A stretch of 49,243 nucleotides of DNA from Clostridia bacterium (GTDB lineage Bacteria > Bacillota > Clostridia > Oscillospirales > Butyricicoccaceae): contig JAJPXP010000031.1 in NCBI GenBank assembly GCA_021205365.1, positions 24,686 through 73,928 on the forward strand. Reading direction: 5' to 3'. Positions 32,998 through 41,661 of the stretch are shown here, piece after piece (position 1 is the stretch's first letter; each line of letters begins with the position of its first letter). The notes beneath the pieces are model-generated. The model worked only from the letters and a program-made list of their open reading frames with translations. It did not search any database and had not been told where the DNA came from. The position numbers were made by a program, and so were the translations under genes.

Positions 32998-35826
32998 TTA
33001 TTCATTGCGTCCGCAGCACTTTTTGTACTTCTTGCCGCTGCCGCACGGGCATGGATCATTGCGCCCCGGCTTCTTCACTGCCTTCTGCGGTGTTTTCTTT
33101 ACGGTTTCATCGCCAGAGGTTCCGGTTTCTTCGGCAACCTTCTCACGCTTTGGCTGTTCCTTCACACGCACACGTGCGGTATACATCATGCGGACCGTAT
33201 CCTCACGGATCATCGCAATCATCTGATCGTACATATCAGAGCCTTCCCGTTTGTATTCTACAACCGGATCATGCTGTGCATACGCACGCAGGCGAACACC
33301 GTTTCGCAGCTCCGTCATGGCATCAATATGATCCATCCACTTTTCGTCTACATTGCGCAGCAGGATCACACGTTCCAGCTCTCGCATGATATTCGGTGAA
33401 ATTTCCGCTTCCTTGGCAGCATAAACTTCATGCGCCTGGTCACAGATTTCATTTACCAATGCATCCGGTACCAGGTCATTGAGTTCTTCATTGGTAAACT
33501 GCAAATCCTCCGGTGTCAGGAACAGTCCGAGGAAGTGGCGTTTGATGGCCTCAATATCCTCCTGCTCCACGTATGGCTTTTCGCCCAGCACGCCGCGTAC
33601 GGTCGTTTCTACTACACTGTCAACCATACTCAGGATGGATTCATGCAGATCCTGTCCGTCCAGTACATCCTGACGCTGCTTATAGATAACCTCACGCTGG
33701 GTATTCAGCACATCGTCATACTGCAGGACATTCTTACGAATCTGGAAGTTGCGGGATTCCACCTTCTTCTGTGCGCTTTCAATCGCACCGGACAGCATCT
33801 TCTGGTCAATCGGGGTATCATCATCCATGCCCATCTTGTCCAGCATACCCATGACACGCTCGGAACCAAACAGGCGCATCAGGTCATCCTCCATGGAAAT
33901 ATAGAAGCTGGATTCACCCGGATCGCCCTGACGGCCGGAACGGCCGCGCAGCTGATTGTCAATACGTCTGGATTCATGGCGTTCCGTACCCAGAATGTAC
34001 AGGCCGCCTGCTTCGCGCACGCGCTCGCCTTCCGCATCCGTCTGCTTCTTAAATTCTTTATAGTGGCGCTGGAATTCCTCCCTTGCCTGCAGGATCTCCG
34101 CATTGTCGGTTTCCGCATAGCCGGTTGCTTCCGCAATGATGCCTTCTTCAAAGCCCGCTTTGCGCAGAGCTGCAACTGCCATATTTTCCGCATTGCCGCC
34201 CAGGACGATATCAGTACCACGGCCTGCCATGTTGGTTGCAATCGTAACCGCACCCAGGCGGCCTGCCTGCGCAACAATTTCTGCTTCCTGCTCATGGAAC
34301 TTTGCGTTCAATACATTGTGGGAAATGCCCTCCCTCTTCAACAGCTTGGACAGCACTTCACTCTTTTCAATGGAAACCGTACCGACCAGAATCGGCTGCC
34401 CCTTTGCATTGCATTCCTTAACCTTACTGATAACGGCACGGAATTTACCTGCTTCAGAACGGTAAACGGCATCCACATTATCTTTACGTGCAATCGGCTT
34501 GTTGGTCGGGATTTCGATGACATCCAGCTTATAAATTTCCCGGAATTCATCTTCCTCTGTCAATGCGGTACCAGTCATACCGGAAAGCTTGCCATACATA
34601 CGGAAGTAATTCTGGAAGGTAATGGTAGCCAGCGTCTTGCTTTCACGCTGTACCTGTACATGTTCCTTGGCTTCAATTGCCTGATGCAGGCCTTCATTAT
34701 AACGGCGTCCGAACATCAGACGTCCGGTATTTTCATCTACAATAATGATTTCGTTGTCCCGGATGACATAGTCTACATCGCGCTTCATAATGCCGTGTGC
34801 ACGCAGCGCCTGATTGATATGGTGCGCCAGCGTTGCATTTTCCGGATCAGCCAGATTTGCAATATTGAAATACTGCTCTGCCTTTTTCTGTCCTCCAACA
34901 GATAAAACCGCAGTCTTTGCCTTCTCGTCAACAACATAATCTGCATTCAGCTGTGCGAGAATCTGACGGTCCTCGTCGGTCAGCGGCTTCGCCTTTTCCG
35001 GATTTGCCCTGCGCTCTTCTTCCTCCAGACGAAGGCGTTCGCCCTCCTCTTCCAGATCCAGCTTGTCATCGGTTTCCTTGATGCGGTAGCATTTCAGGCG
35101 GCTGACAAAATTCTCCGCATGCTGATACAGGTCTGTGGATTTATCACCGCGTCCGGAAATAATCAGCGGGGTACGTGCTTCATCAATGAGGATGGAGTCA
35201 ACCTCGTCCACGATGGCAAAAGCATGTCCGCGCTGTACCATATTCTGCTTATAGATTGCCATGTTATCGCGCAGATAATCAAAACCAAACTCATTGTTTG
35301 TGCCATAAGTAATATCTGCCAGATACATTTCCTTGCGCTGGTCCGGCGGAACATCATGGATGACCAGGCCGACTGTCATACCGAGGAAACGGTAAACCTT
35401 GCCCATCCATTCACTGTCTCGCTTTGCCAGATAGTCATTTACGGTTACAATGTGTACGCCCTTTCCGGCAATGGCATTCAGATAAGCTGGCAGCGTTGCC
35501 ACGAGCGTCTTGCCTTCACCGGTCTTCATCTCCGCGATACGGCCCTGATGCAGGACGATACCGCCGATAATCTGCACACGGTAATGGCGCATACCCAGAA
35601 CACGCCATGCTGCTTCACGCATGGTGGCAAATGCTTCCGGCAACAGGCCGTCCAGCGTTTCGCCCTCCTGGTAGCGTTTTCTGAATTCATCTGTTTTTGC
35701 CCGCAGCTGTGCGTCTGTCAGCTTTTTGTATTCCTCCTCAAGCGCCTCCACCTTGTCCGCAATCGGACGGATACGCTTGAGTTCATGGTCACTATGTGTA
35801 CCAAAAATTTTCTCTAAAAAACCCAT
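32998..35826 (-). CDS. secA: Preprotein translocase ATPase SecA
   Basis: A 942-residue motor that drives proteins through SecYEG. Walker A is [19 protein letters not shown] near residue 100; [19 protein letters not shown] is the Walker B/DEAD region; [14 protein letters not shown] and [13 protein letters not shown] belong to the second helicase domain; the C-terminal zinc tail [13 protein letters not shown] contacts SecB or lipids. ATG 35826 is preferred over the in-frame TTG three bases upstream. Full length. It is divergent from prfB. Confidence 0.97.
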   Translation of the reverse strand: MGFLEKIFGTHSDHELKRIRPIADKVEALEEEYKKLTDAQLRAKTDEFRKRYQEGETLDGLLPEAFATMREAAWRVLGMRHYRVQIIGGIVLHQGRIAEMKTGEGKTLVATLPAYLNAIAGKGVHIVTVNDYLAKRDSEWMGKVYRFLGMTVGLVIHDVPPDQRKEMYLADITYGTNNEFGFDYLRDNMAIYKQNMVQRGHAFAIVDEVDSILIDEARTPLIISGRGDKSTDLYQHAENFVSRLKCYRIKETDDKLDLEEEGERLRLEEEERRANPEKAKPLTDEDRQILAQLNADYVVDEKAKTAVLSVGGQKKAEQYFNIANLADPENATLAHHINQALRAHGIMKRDVDYVIRDNEIIIVDENTGRLMFGRRYNEGLHQAIEAKEHVQVQRESKTLATITFQNYFRMYGKLSGMTGTALTEEDEFREIYKLDVIEIPTNKPIARKDNVDAVYRSEAGKFRAVISKVKECNAKGQPILVGTVSIEKSEVLSKLLKREGISHNVLNAKFHEQEAEIVAQAGRLGAVTIATNMAGRGTDIVLGGNAENMAVAALRKAGFEEGIIAEATGYAETDNAEILQAREEFQRHYKEFKKQTDAEGERVREAGGLYILGTERHESRRIDNQLRGRSGRQGDPGESSFYISMEDDLMRLFGSERVMGMLDKMGMDDDTPIDQKMLSGAIESAQKKVESRNFQIRKNVLQYDDVLNTQREVIYKQRQDVLDGQDLHESILSMVDSVVETTVRGVLGEKPYVEQEDIEAIKRHFLGLFLTPEDLQFTNEELNDLVPDALVNEICDQAHEVYAAKEAEISPNIMRELERVILLRNVDEKWMDHIDAMTELRNGVRLRAYAQHDPVVEYKREGSDMYDQMIAMIREDTVRMMYTARVRVKEQPKREKVAEETGTSGDETVKKTPQKAVKKPGRNDPCPCGSGKKYKKCCGRNE

Positions 35827-35855
35827 CAAAAAAGTTCCTCTCCAGGCGTTCTATT

Positions 35856-35882
35856 TGAAAAGCCAAAACTTTCGGCTTTTCA
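35856..35882 (-). other. Hairpin in the secA leader
   Basis: Perfect 9-bp stem TGAAAAGCC/GGCTTTTCA in the ~130-base secA leader, 30 bases before the start codon; no T tail, so not a terminator. Role unknown. Confidence 0.45.
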
Positions 35883-35959
35883 GACACGCTCTAACATTTG
35901 ACCACAGGAAATCCCTCATTCGCGTGCTTATGCATACGATATCTGGTCATTCATCTTGC

Positions 35960-35968
35960 ATTATAGCA
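35960..35968 (-). promoter_or_regulatory. Extended -10 promoter of secA
   Basis: TGCTATAAT on the minus strand, about 130 bases before secA; -35 region weak (TTTTTA). Confidence 0.6.
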
Positions 35969-36037
35969 CAAATCAATTTCAATAAAAACTATTTTTTTGT
36001 GAATTCATGGTATTTTACCGGTAAATGCAAAAAAAAC

Positions 36038-36066
36038 TTTACTTCCCCAGTCCCTTTTACTATAAT
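36038..36066 (+). promoter_or_regulatory. Sigma-A promoter of prfB
   Basis: TTTACT (36038-36043), 17-base spacer, TATAAT (36061-36066). Confidence 0.65.
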
Positions 36067-36112
36067 ATTATGTTAAGAACACATGAAATCTGTTGTATAG
36101 GAGAGTTGAATC

Positions 36113-37240
36113 TTGGCACTCATTGAATTTGAAGAATACAAGCAGAAGCTGAACAGCCTTCAGCCTGCGATAGAAGAGCTCGGTCAGGCATATGATCTGG
36201 AGCATTCTGCGGAAGAAGTGGAAGAACTGGAAAACCGCGCCAGCGAGCCGGGTTTCTGGGATGACATGGAAAAATCTCAGAAAATCCTGCAGCGCACCAA
36301 GGCGCTGAAGGACAAGATCGAAGGCTATCAGAATCTGTGCGCCCAGCAGGAGGACCTGCTGACGCTGTGCGATCTGGCTCTGGAAATGGAGGATGACTCC
36401 ATGCTGGATGAGCTGAAGGAAGGCTTTGAGGCCCTGAACGATGATTTGGAACGCCGCAAGCTTGCTACCCTGCTGCTGGGTGAATACGATACCAACAACG
36501 CGATCCTGTCCTTTCATGCCGGTGCGGGCGGAACAGAAGCGCAGGACTGGTGCGAAATGCTGTACCGCATGTATACCCGCTGGACAGAACGTCATGGCTT
36601 TACCTACAAAATCATGGATTACCTGGAGGGCGATGATGCCGGTCTGAAATCCGCCTCTATCCTGATAGAAGGCGAAAATGCTTACGGCTTCCTGAAGAGC
36701 GAATCTGGTGTACACCGTCTGGTCCGTATTTCTCCGTTTGATTCCTCTGGACGCCGCCATACCTCCTTTTCAGCAGTGGAGGTTATGCCGGAAATTGATG
36801 ACGATACCGAAGTGGAAATCCGTCCGGAGGACGTTGACATGCAGGTATTCCGTTCCTCCGGTGCAGGCGGCCAGCATATCAACAAGACTTCTTCGGCAGT
36901 TCGCCTGACCCATAAGCCGACTGGTATTGTTGTAAGCTGCCAGACCGAGCGAAGCCAGTTCCAGAACCGTGACAACTGTATGAAGATGCTGCGTGCAAAG
37001 CTGGTTGAAATCAAGGAACGGGAACATCTGGATAAGATTTCCGATATCAAGGGCGACCAGAAGAAGATTGAATGGGGCAGCCAGATCCGTTCTTACGTCT
37101 TCATGCCATATACGCTGGCAAAGGACACCCGTACCGGATTTGAAAACAGCAACATTGAGGCTGTTATGGACGGCGATATCGATGGCTTTATTACAGCATA
37201 CCTGACTGCACAGGCAACCGGCGGGCTGGAGACAAAGTAA
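36113..37240 (+). CDS. prfB: Peptide chain release factor 2 (no frameshift site)
   Basis: A 375-residue RF2 that ends translation at UGA and UAA. The stop-codon tripeptide is SPF in RISPFDSSGRRHTSF, and the catalytic GGQ is in SSGAGGQHINKTSSAVRL. The start is TTG at 36113, eight bases after AGGAGAG. Most bacterial prfB genes have an in-frame UGA near codon 25 requiring a +1 shift; here the frame runs straight through (GQAYDLEHSAEEVEELENR), so autoregulation by frameshifting is absent. It overlaps the next gene by one base. Confidence 0.95.
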   Translation: MALIEFEEYKQKLNSLQPAIEELGQAYDLEHSAEEVEELENRASEPGFWDDMEKSQKILQRTKALKDKIEGYQNLCAQQEDLLTLCDLALEMEDDSMLDELKEGFEALNDDLERRKLATLLLGEYDTNNAILSFHAGAGGTEAQDWCEMLYRMYTRWTERHGFTYKIMDYLEGDDAGLKSASILIEGENAYGFLKSESGVHRLVRISPFDSSGRRHTSFSAVEVMPEIDDDTEVEIRPEDVDMQVFRSSGAGGQHINKTSSAVRLTHKPTGIVVSCQTERSQFQNRDNCMKMLRAKLVEIKEREHLDKISDIKGDQKKIEWGSQIRSYVFMPYTLAKDTRTGFENSNIEAVMDGDIDGFITAYLTAQATGGLETK

Positions 37241-37842
37241 TGAAAAAGAAGACCGCCGTTGTCATCTTCCTCTGCTTTGTCTGTGTTGCCGTCATTGGCA
37301 TCTGTGCGATGGCAGGTATCAGCAAATGGCAGGAGCATCAGACAGAACTACAGCGCCAGCAGCGTTTGGACGCGTATTCCGACGACCTCCGTGATGCATT
37401 TGATGATTTATATGATGTAGAAACCAGCCTGCTGGATGATATGGCACAGCAAAGTGCGCAAGGCGTATCCAACCGTGAAATTATGCTCAGCGCAATCGAA
37501 GCGATGGGCGCACCGATTGATACGCTTGCCTCTGTGGAAGCGCCGGAGGAAGCTGCAGATGCACAAAGACATTTCGCTTCCGCTGCAAAATCCTATCATG
37601 CCATGGCGGATGTCCTCACGGAGCTGCTTGAGGATAATACCGCAAATGCAGATACCGTCAAGGGCAGTTTGATTGATATGCTTCCGGATGCAATTGATGC
37701 CTTTGACCAGCTGAAATATGGTATCCAGGCTTTGGAGGACAGCGGTGTGATCTCCCTTCCGGACAGTGCGATCCAGCTAGAGAAATCTCTTGATTCCCTA
37801 ATTGACAGCGGAATCGGCAGTATGCTGACTTCCCCCAATTAA
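37240..37842 (+). CDS. Hypothetical membrane-anchored protein
   Basis: A 200-residue protein starting on the last base of the prfB stop codon, so translationally coupled to it. Residues 4-27 are a signal anchor (TAVVIFLCFVCVAVIGICAMAG); the rest is an acidic, mostly helical extracellular region (for example AYSDDLRDAFDDLYDVETSLLDDM) that may form a helical bundle. No family is recognised and no link to translation is evident. Confidence 0.75.
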   Translation: MKKKTAVVIFLCFVCVAVIGICAMAGISKWQEHQTELQRQQRLDAYSDDLRDAFDDLYDVETSLLDDMAQQSAQGVSNREIMLSAIEAMGAPIDTLASVEAPEEAADAQRHFASAAKSYHAMADVLTELLEDNTANADTVKGSLIDMLPDAIDAFDQLKYGIQALEDSGVISLPDSAIQLEKSLDSLIDSGIGSMLTSPN

Positions 37843-37856
37843 ACATGTACTTGAGG

Positions 37857-37892
37857 CCCTTTCTGTGTTCCGATGCGGAAAGGGTTTCTTTT
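37857..37892 (+). terminator. Terminator of prfB operon
   Basis: Stem CCCTTTC/GAAAGGG followed by TTTCTTTTT. Confidence 0.8.
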
Positions 37893-38145
37893 TGCTTTTT
37901 CGCACAATTACACCACACATTTTTTGTCAAATTTGATCATGTTTCTGCCACCTTTTTGTAACAACTATCCAAGTATTTCAATCTATACATGTGCACTTCG
38001 CATAATTTCTTTTTCCTTGTGAAATCTGCCTATTGCATTGATAGGTAAATTATGAGAAACTCTTTCTTGCACCGAAGAGGTGTATGGAACCCTATTTCCG
38101 TATCTTTATTACTTACACTATCATCTTCTAAAGGAGAAGATTTTT
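37893..38145 (+). other. Intergenic leader of the EIIA-like gene
   Basis: AT-rich stretch without a gene. It holds a small inverted repeat CCTAT-N7-ATAGG (38030-38046 region) and the ribosome binding site AAAGGAGAAG. I could not assign a convincing promoter, antiterminator target or riboswitch. Confidence 0.4.
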
Positions 38146-38607
38146 ATGACTACTGCTATTTATAATTTCACAGCTCCGGTTACCGGCAAATGCATTCCGA
38201 TTGACGCTCTGCACACAGATATGCTGGGCACCAAGGTTCTTGGCGAAGGCGTTTCCATCCTTCCGACCGAAGGTACTGTTGTTGCTCCATGTGATGGTTA
38301 CATCAACCGTATTTCCAATAGCGGTCACGCTGTAACACTCTTCGATACGACGCATAATCTCGAAATTATGCTGGGCGCTAATACCGAAGCAGATAACCTC
38401 GATTTCAATCTGTGTGTTCGGGTCGGCGAAGCAGTAAAAGCTGGTTCCCCGCTGTTCACCTGCAATGTAGAGGATATCCGCGCACACGGCGGTTTTGTTG
38501 ATGTTTCCTGCATCGTTACCAACGTGCCGGTTAACGATGTTAGTGTAAACTGCGGCGATGTCGTCCGCGGCAAGTCCCGCATCATGTCCTGCGAGTGGGC
38601 AGGCTAA
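38146..38607 (+). CDS. EIIA-Glc-like PTS protein lacking the phospho-accepting His
   Basis: A 153-residue protein clearly of the glucose EIIA fold: FTAPVTGKCIPIDAL, VLGEGVSILPTEGTVVAPCDGYI, and GEAVKAGSPLF. In true EIIA-Glc two histidines face each other; the first is kept (His61 in SGHAV) but the phosphorylated one, in the EILIHxGIDT block, is missing: the region reads LEIMLGANTEADN (72-84). It therefore cannot take phosphate at the usual place. No EIIB/EIIC or HPr gene is near and it has its own terminator. It may be a regulatory or binding derivative. AAAGGAG precedes ATG 38146. Confidence 0.85.
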   Translation: MTTAIYNFTAPVTGKCIPIDALHTDMLGTKVLGEGVSILPTEGTVVAPCDGYINRISNSGHAVTLFDTTHNLEIMLGANTEADNLDFNLCVRVGEAVKAGSPLFTCNVEDIRAHGGFVDVSCIVTNVPVNDVSVNCGDVVRGKSRIMSCEWAG

Positions 38608-38660
38608 TCCCTCCTCTCCGTATATCCCTCTGTATAAAACCTCTCTTTTCTGTTTACGAT

Positions 38661-38690
38661 AAAAGCACGCCGTTTATGGCGTGCTTTTTT
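38661..38690 (+). terminator. Terminator of the EIIA-like gene
   Basis: Stem AAAAGCACGCC/GGCGTGCTTTT, loop GTTTAT, T tail. Confidence 0.9.
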
Positions 38691-38711
38691 GATGCCAAAG
38701 GGGGTTTTATC

Positions 38712-39071
38712 GTGAAAGACCGTACAAAATACCTTGTGATTGGAGCCTGTGCCGGGGCCGCAAACGGCTTTTTTGGCTCTGGCGGAGGTTTATTTCTTGT
38801 CCCACTGTTCACTGGCTGGCTGGGTATGAAGCAAAAAAACGCGTTTGCAACCTCTGTTGCTGTCATTTTCCCATTATCCGCTGTCAGCGCGATCATATAT
38901 TTCTGGAAAGGCGGCATCCAGCTTTCCTCTGCTATGCCGTATCTGCTCGGTGGCGCCATCGGCGGATTATTGTCTGGATTATTCTTCTCTAAAGTTTCTG
39001 TTCCCCTGTTACGCAAAGCATTTGCATTGCTGCTTCTCTGGGGAGGCATCCGGGCGGTGCTGCTGTTATGA
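38712..39071 (+). CDS. TauE/SafE-family exporter, N-terminal half protein
   Basis: A 119-residue membrane protein with about four helices. It starts at GTG after AAAGGGGG. The glycine motif GAANGFFGSGGGLFLVPLF is the TauE/SafE (sulfite/organosulfonate exporter) signature of the first half. Normal family members are about 250 residues with two such halves in one chain; here the halves are separate genes overlapping by four bases (ATGA). The two probably assemble as a heterodimer. Substrate unknown. Confidence 0.8.
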   Translation: MKDRTKYLVIGACAGAANGFFGSGGGLFLVPLFTGWLGMKQKNAFATSVAVIFPLSAVSAIIYFWKGGIQLSSAMPYLLGGAIGGLLSGLFFSKVSVPLLRKAFALLLLWGGIRAVLLL

Positions 39072-39421
39072 TGGGTTTTATTGTCGGCGCTGTAACCGGT
39101 ATTCTGTCCGGCTTTGGTATTGGCGGCGGTTCCCTGCTCATCCTGTGGCTGACTATGATAGAAAATGTTGCACAATATACAGCCGCCGGTATCAATCTGG
39201 TTTATTTTCTGTGCTGTGCACCTGCTGCATTGATTTCGCATTTCCGGCATCATCTGGTGGAAAAAAAGGCCGCTTTATGGTGCGCCATTGCCGGGTGTAT
39301 TACGTCTCCGCTGGCTTCCTTTGCAGCCGGAGCCATTCCTATGGACTGGCTCAGAAGATTGTTTGGCATTCTGCTGCTGGTTCTTGGTGTCAAAGAGCTG
39401 TTTTCGAAGAACACAAAATAA
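39068..39421 (+). CDS. TauE/SafE-family exporter, C-terminal half protein
   Basis: A 117-residue membrane partner of the preceding gene, starting in ATGATG that overlaps its stop. The repeated signature is GAVTGILSGFGIGGGSLLILWL, followed by AAGINLVYFLCCAPAALISH and a C-terminal helix LFGILLLVLGVKELF. Each half carries the glycine motif, so the pair equals one full-length TauE/SafE protein. Translation is very likely coupled. Confidence 0.8.
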   Translation: MMGFIVGAVTGILSGFGIGGGSLLILWLTMIENVAQYTAAGINLVYFLCCAPAALISHFRHHLVEKKAALWCAIAGCITSPLASFAAGAIPMDWLRRLFGILLLVLGVKELFSKNTK

Positions 39422-39475
39422 ACTGCCCTCACCGTATATTGTTACTGTTCTGTAGTAGCAACTTGTTCCCTCAGA

Positions 39476-39484
39476 TGTTATACT
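39476..39484 (+). promoter_or_regulatory. Extended -10 promoter of the lipoprotein gene
   Basis: TGTTATACT, 32 bases before the start; identical to the -10 region of the next gene. Confidence 0.55.
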
Positions 39485-39516
39485 AACAATAACAAAACTG
39501 GAAGGGAATGATCACC

Positions 39517-40089
39517 ATGAAATGGAGAAAAAAACTGTTTTGCGCGGTTTTATCAGCATGTATGCTGCTGACGATCTGCGGCTGCAGCATAAAACAGACT
39601 AGCCCATCCATCAAACTCAGTGAATTTTCCAAGGAAGCACAAGCCGTTATTGCTCTCATTGATAATGATACCAAATTTTTTGATTTTACCACGGACGAGT
39701 CCATCACCCACGCCGCTCTGACTGTACGCTACTGCGAAAATGGTATATGGCAGGAACCGGAAACCATTACAGAGCTGTCTGATATACAACCGGGCAGCAA
39801 GCATCTGGTTCTGCGCTGGATCGATGACCGCATCGATGCCATGATTTCAGAGGATGGCTACTCCTTTTCCAACCAATATTTTATCGAACAGGAACATTTG
39901 GATACCTTCCATGCAAGTTTAGTCTCAAGCACCGTGGGCTTTGGCTCCGAGAAGCCGATTGCCGCCGGAGAGGAAATCCCACTCTGGTGCACCTATGGTT
40001 CCAACACGGAAGAAATTTCTGCGCAGAGTCTCAATTACAACGATTCTGACTGTGATACCGGTTTTGTGATTGCCATTACATTTTCATAA
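39517..40089 (+). CDS. Lipoprotein, paralogue of the next gene
   Basis: A 190-residue predicted lipoprotein: charged start MKWRKK, hydrophobic stretch, and lipobox ICGC. The mature part shares with the following gene the blocks DTKFFDF (TKFFDFTTDESITHAAL), ENGIWQEPETI, a GFGSEK stretch, IPLWCTYGS and the end CDTGFVIAITF. No known family is recognised. ATG 39517 is chosen because GAAGGGA is nine bases upstream. It has its own promoter and terminator, so the pair is a tandem duplication rather than an operon. Confidence 0.8.
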   Translation: MKWRKKLFCAVLSACMLLTICGCSIKQTSPSIKLSEFSKEAQAVIALIDNDTKFFDFTTDESITHAALTVRYCENGIWQEPETITELSDIQPGSKHLVLRWIDDRIDAMISEDGYSFSNQYFIEQEHLDTFHASLVSSTVGFGSEKPIAAGEEIPLWCTYGSNTEEISAQSLNYNDSDCDTGFVIAITFS

Positions 40090-40092
40090 GAC

Positions 40093-40122
40093 AACGCCTG
40101 CTTTCCAGCAGGCGTTACTTTT
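40093..40122 (+). terminator. Terminator of the lipoprotein gene
   Basis: Stem AACGCCTGC/GCAGGCGTT (extended by one pair) followed by ACTTTTTC. Confidence 0.85.
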
Positions 40123-40143
40123 TCTCCGGATTCATGTTATACT
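40115..40143 (+). promoter_or_regulatory. Sigma-A promoter of the second paralogue
   Basis: TTACTT (40115-40120), 17-base spacer, extended -10 TGTTATACT (hexamer 40138-40143). It begins inside the upstream terminator. Confidence 0.65.
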
Positions 40144-40177
40144 GTCAATACCAAAATCTATTGCAGGAGGTACAGCC

Positions 40178-40759
40178 ATGCAGCCCATAGATATTGCCCT
40201 CGCAATCGCTGTCATTACTGTTTTGATCGGCATTTTTGTTTATGCACACAAACGGAAAAAAATCCGTATCGGAAAAAGCAGAGTTTCCAAAAAGGAAGCT
40301 TCTTCTATCTTACAGATTTTCTCCGCAGATACAAAATTCTTTGATTTTAAAGTCAGGGAATATACAGAACATGCCGTTATTTCTCTGCAATCCTGTATCG
40401 ATGGAAGATGGGCAAAGCCACGTCCGATTGCAGATTTTACAGAACTGGAAACCGGCAAATACCGTCTGATTATCCGCCGGGTTCTGACAGCAGTGGATAT
40501 ATATCTCTGCTATGAATCCGAGTATGACCGTGTGGTACATATTACATCCTCTATCCCGAAAAAACGGCTGGATGCGCTGAACGCATGTGAATCGGTTTCG
40601 CAATATGAGCTTTCCGACACAAAAGCGTCTTTTGGCAGCGACAAAAAAGCCCCTCTTTGGGTTATCCTCGGAAGCCGGACAAAAGCAATCACCGCAAGTG
40701 AAGATTACTGCAAAGTTCCCTGCGACAGCGGCTTTGCCATCACCCTCCATTTTGAATAA
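40178..40759 (+). CDS. Membrane-anchored paralogue of the lipoprotein
   Basis: A 193-residue protein with an N-terminal membrane helix (IALAIAVITVLIGIFVYA) instead of a lipobox, then KRKKIRIGK. Its outer or soluble part matches the neighbour: DTKFFDFKVREYTEHAV, IDGRWAKPRPI, ASFGSDKKAPLWVILGS and CDSGFAITLHF. The different anchors suggest the two copies sit in different ways in the membrane. Function unknown. CAGGAGG precedes ATG 40178. Confidence 0.8.
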   Translation: MQPIDIALAIAVITVLIGIFVYAHKRKKIRIGKSRVSKKEASSILQIFSADTKFFDFKVREYTEHAVISLQSCIDGRWAKPRPIADFTELETGKYRLIIRRVLTAVDIYLCYESEYDRVVHITSSIPKKRLDALNACESVSQYELSDTKASFGSDKKAPLWVILGSRTKAITASEDYCKVPCDSGFAITLHFE

Positions 40760-40769
40760 ACATGAGAAA

Positions 40770-40813
40770 AGCACCTGCTTCACTTCATCACTGTGAAACA
40801 GGTGCTCTTTTTG
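40770..40813. terminator. Bidirectional terminator between the paralogue and nadC
   Basis: Stem AGCACCTG-TTCAC/GTGAA-CAGGTGCT with one mismatch, T-rich on both sides (TCTTTTTG; TTTTCTC). Confidence 0.85.
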
Positions 40814-40824
40814 TCAAATAAAAA

Positions 40825-41661
40825 TCAGATTACAGTCAGATTCTTCAAGGAGATATCCATTGCCGGGGAGGCATAAGTCAGTGCACCGGAGGAAACAAAA
40901 TCAACGCCGATATCTGCAATCTCCAGCAGACGTTCTGCCGTAACGTTGCCGGAGCATTCCGTCTTGGCACGTCCGTCAATGATCTTTACCGCCTTGCGCA
41001 TGGTCTCATTATCCATGTTATCCAGCATGATAACATCAGCACCGCATTCTGCCGCTTCTGCTACCTGCTCCAGAGTCTCGCATTCAACCTCAATCTGGGT
41101 GACAAAAGAAACATAATCACGTGCCATCTGTACAGCCTTCGTAATCGACCCGGCAGCACAGATATGGTTGTCCTTCATCATAACGCAGTCAGACAGGTTA
41201 TAACGATGGTTGGTAGCGCCGCCGCAGCGTACTGCATATTTTTCAAAAATACGCAGCCCCGGTGTCGTTTTACGGGTATCCAGCAGCGTCGTATGCTTAC
41301 CTTCCAGAATCTTTACCATCTTATTGGCATTCGTAGCGATGCCGCTCATACGCTGCAGATAGTTCAGCGCAGTGCGTTCACCGGTCAGCAGGGTACGGAT
41401 ATCAGCATAAATAACACCGATCAGATCACCCTTCTTCACTTCATCGCCATCTTTATACTCGGTTTCAAAATGGGATTCCTTTTCCAGAATCTCAAATACT
41501 CTTGCAAATACATCCAGTCCGCAGATAACGCCATCCTGCTTGCAGATCAATTCAGCCTTGCCCTGCTGTGGTTCGCGCATAATGGCATTGGTGCTGACAT
41601 CCTCGCTGGTAACGTCCTCACGCAGTGCGTTGATAATAGACGGGTCCATATTAAGAATCAT
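40825..41661 (-). CDS. nadC: Nicotinate-nucleotide pyrophosphorylase (carboxylating)
   Basis: A 278-residue quinolinate phosphoribosyltransferase, making nicotinate mononucleotide from quinolinate and PRPP. ERTALNYLQRMSGIAT, DTRKTTPGLRIFEKYAVRCGG, HRYNLSDCVMMKDNH and IMLDNM line the active site; SGNVTAERL and FVSSGALTYASPAMDISL close the barrel. ATG 41661 overlaps the nadB stop by 11 bases; the open frame further upstream is nadB in another frame. Operon with nadB; nadA is not in the window. Confidence 0.93.
   Translation of the reverse strand: MILNMDPSIINALREDVTSEDVSTNAIMREPQQGKAELICKQDGVICGLDVFARVFEILEKESHFETEYKDGDEVKKGDLIGVIYADIRTLLTGERTALNYLQRMSGIATNANKMVKILEGKHTTLLDTRKTTPGLRIFEKYAVRCGGATNHRYNLSDCVMMKDNHICAAGSITKAVQMARDYVSFVTQIEVECETLEQVAEAAECGADVIMLDNMDNETMRKAVKIIDGRAKTECSGNVTAERLLEIADIGVDFVSSGALTYASPAMDISLKNLTVI

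Noticed and set aside
33430-34905. A 491-codon open frame on the plus strand
   Set aside because: It is antisense to secA, whose protein motifs are unambiguous; composition-driven shadow without recognisable domains.
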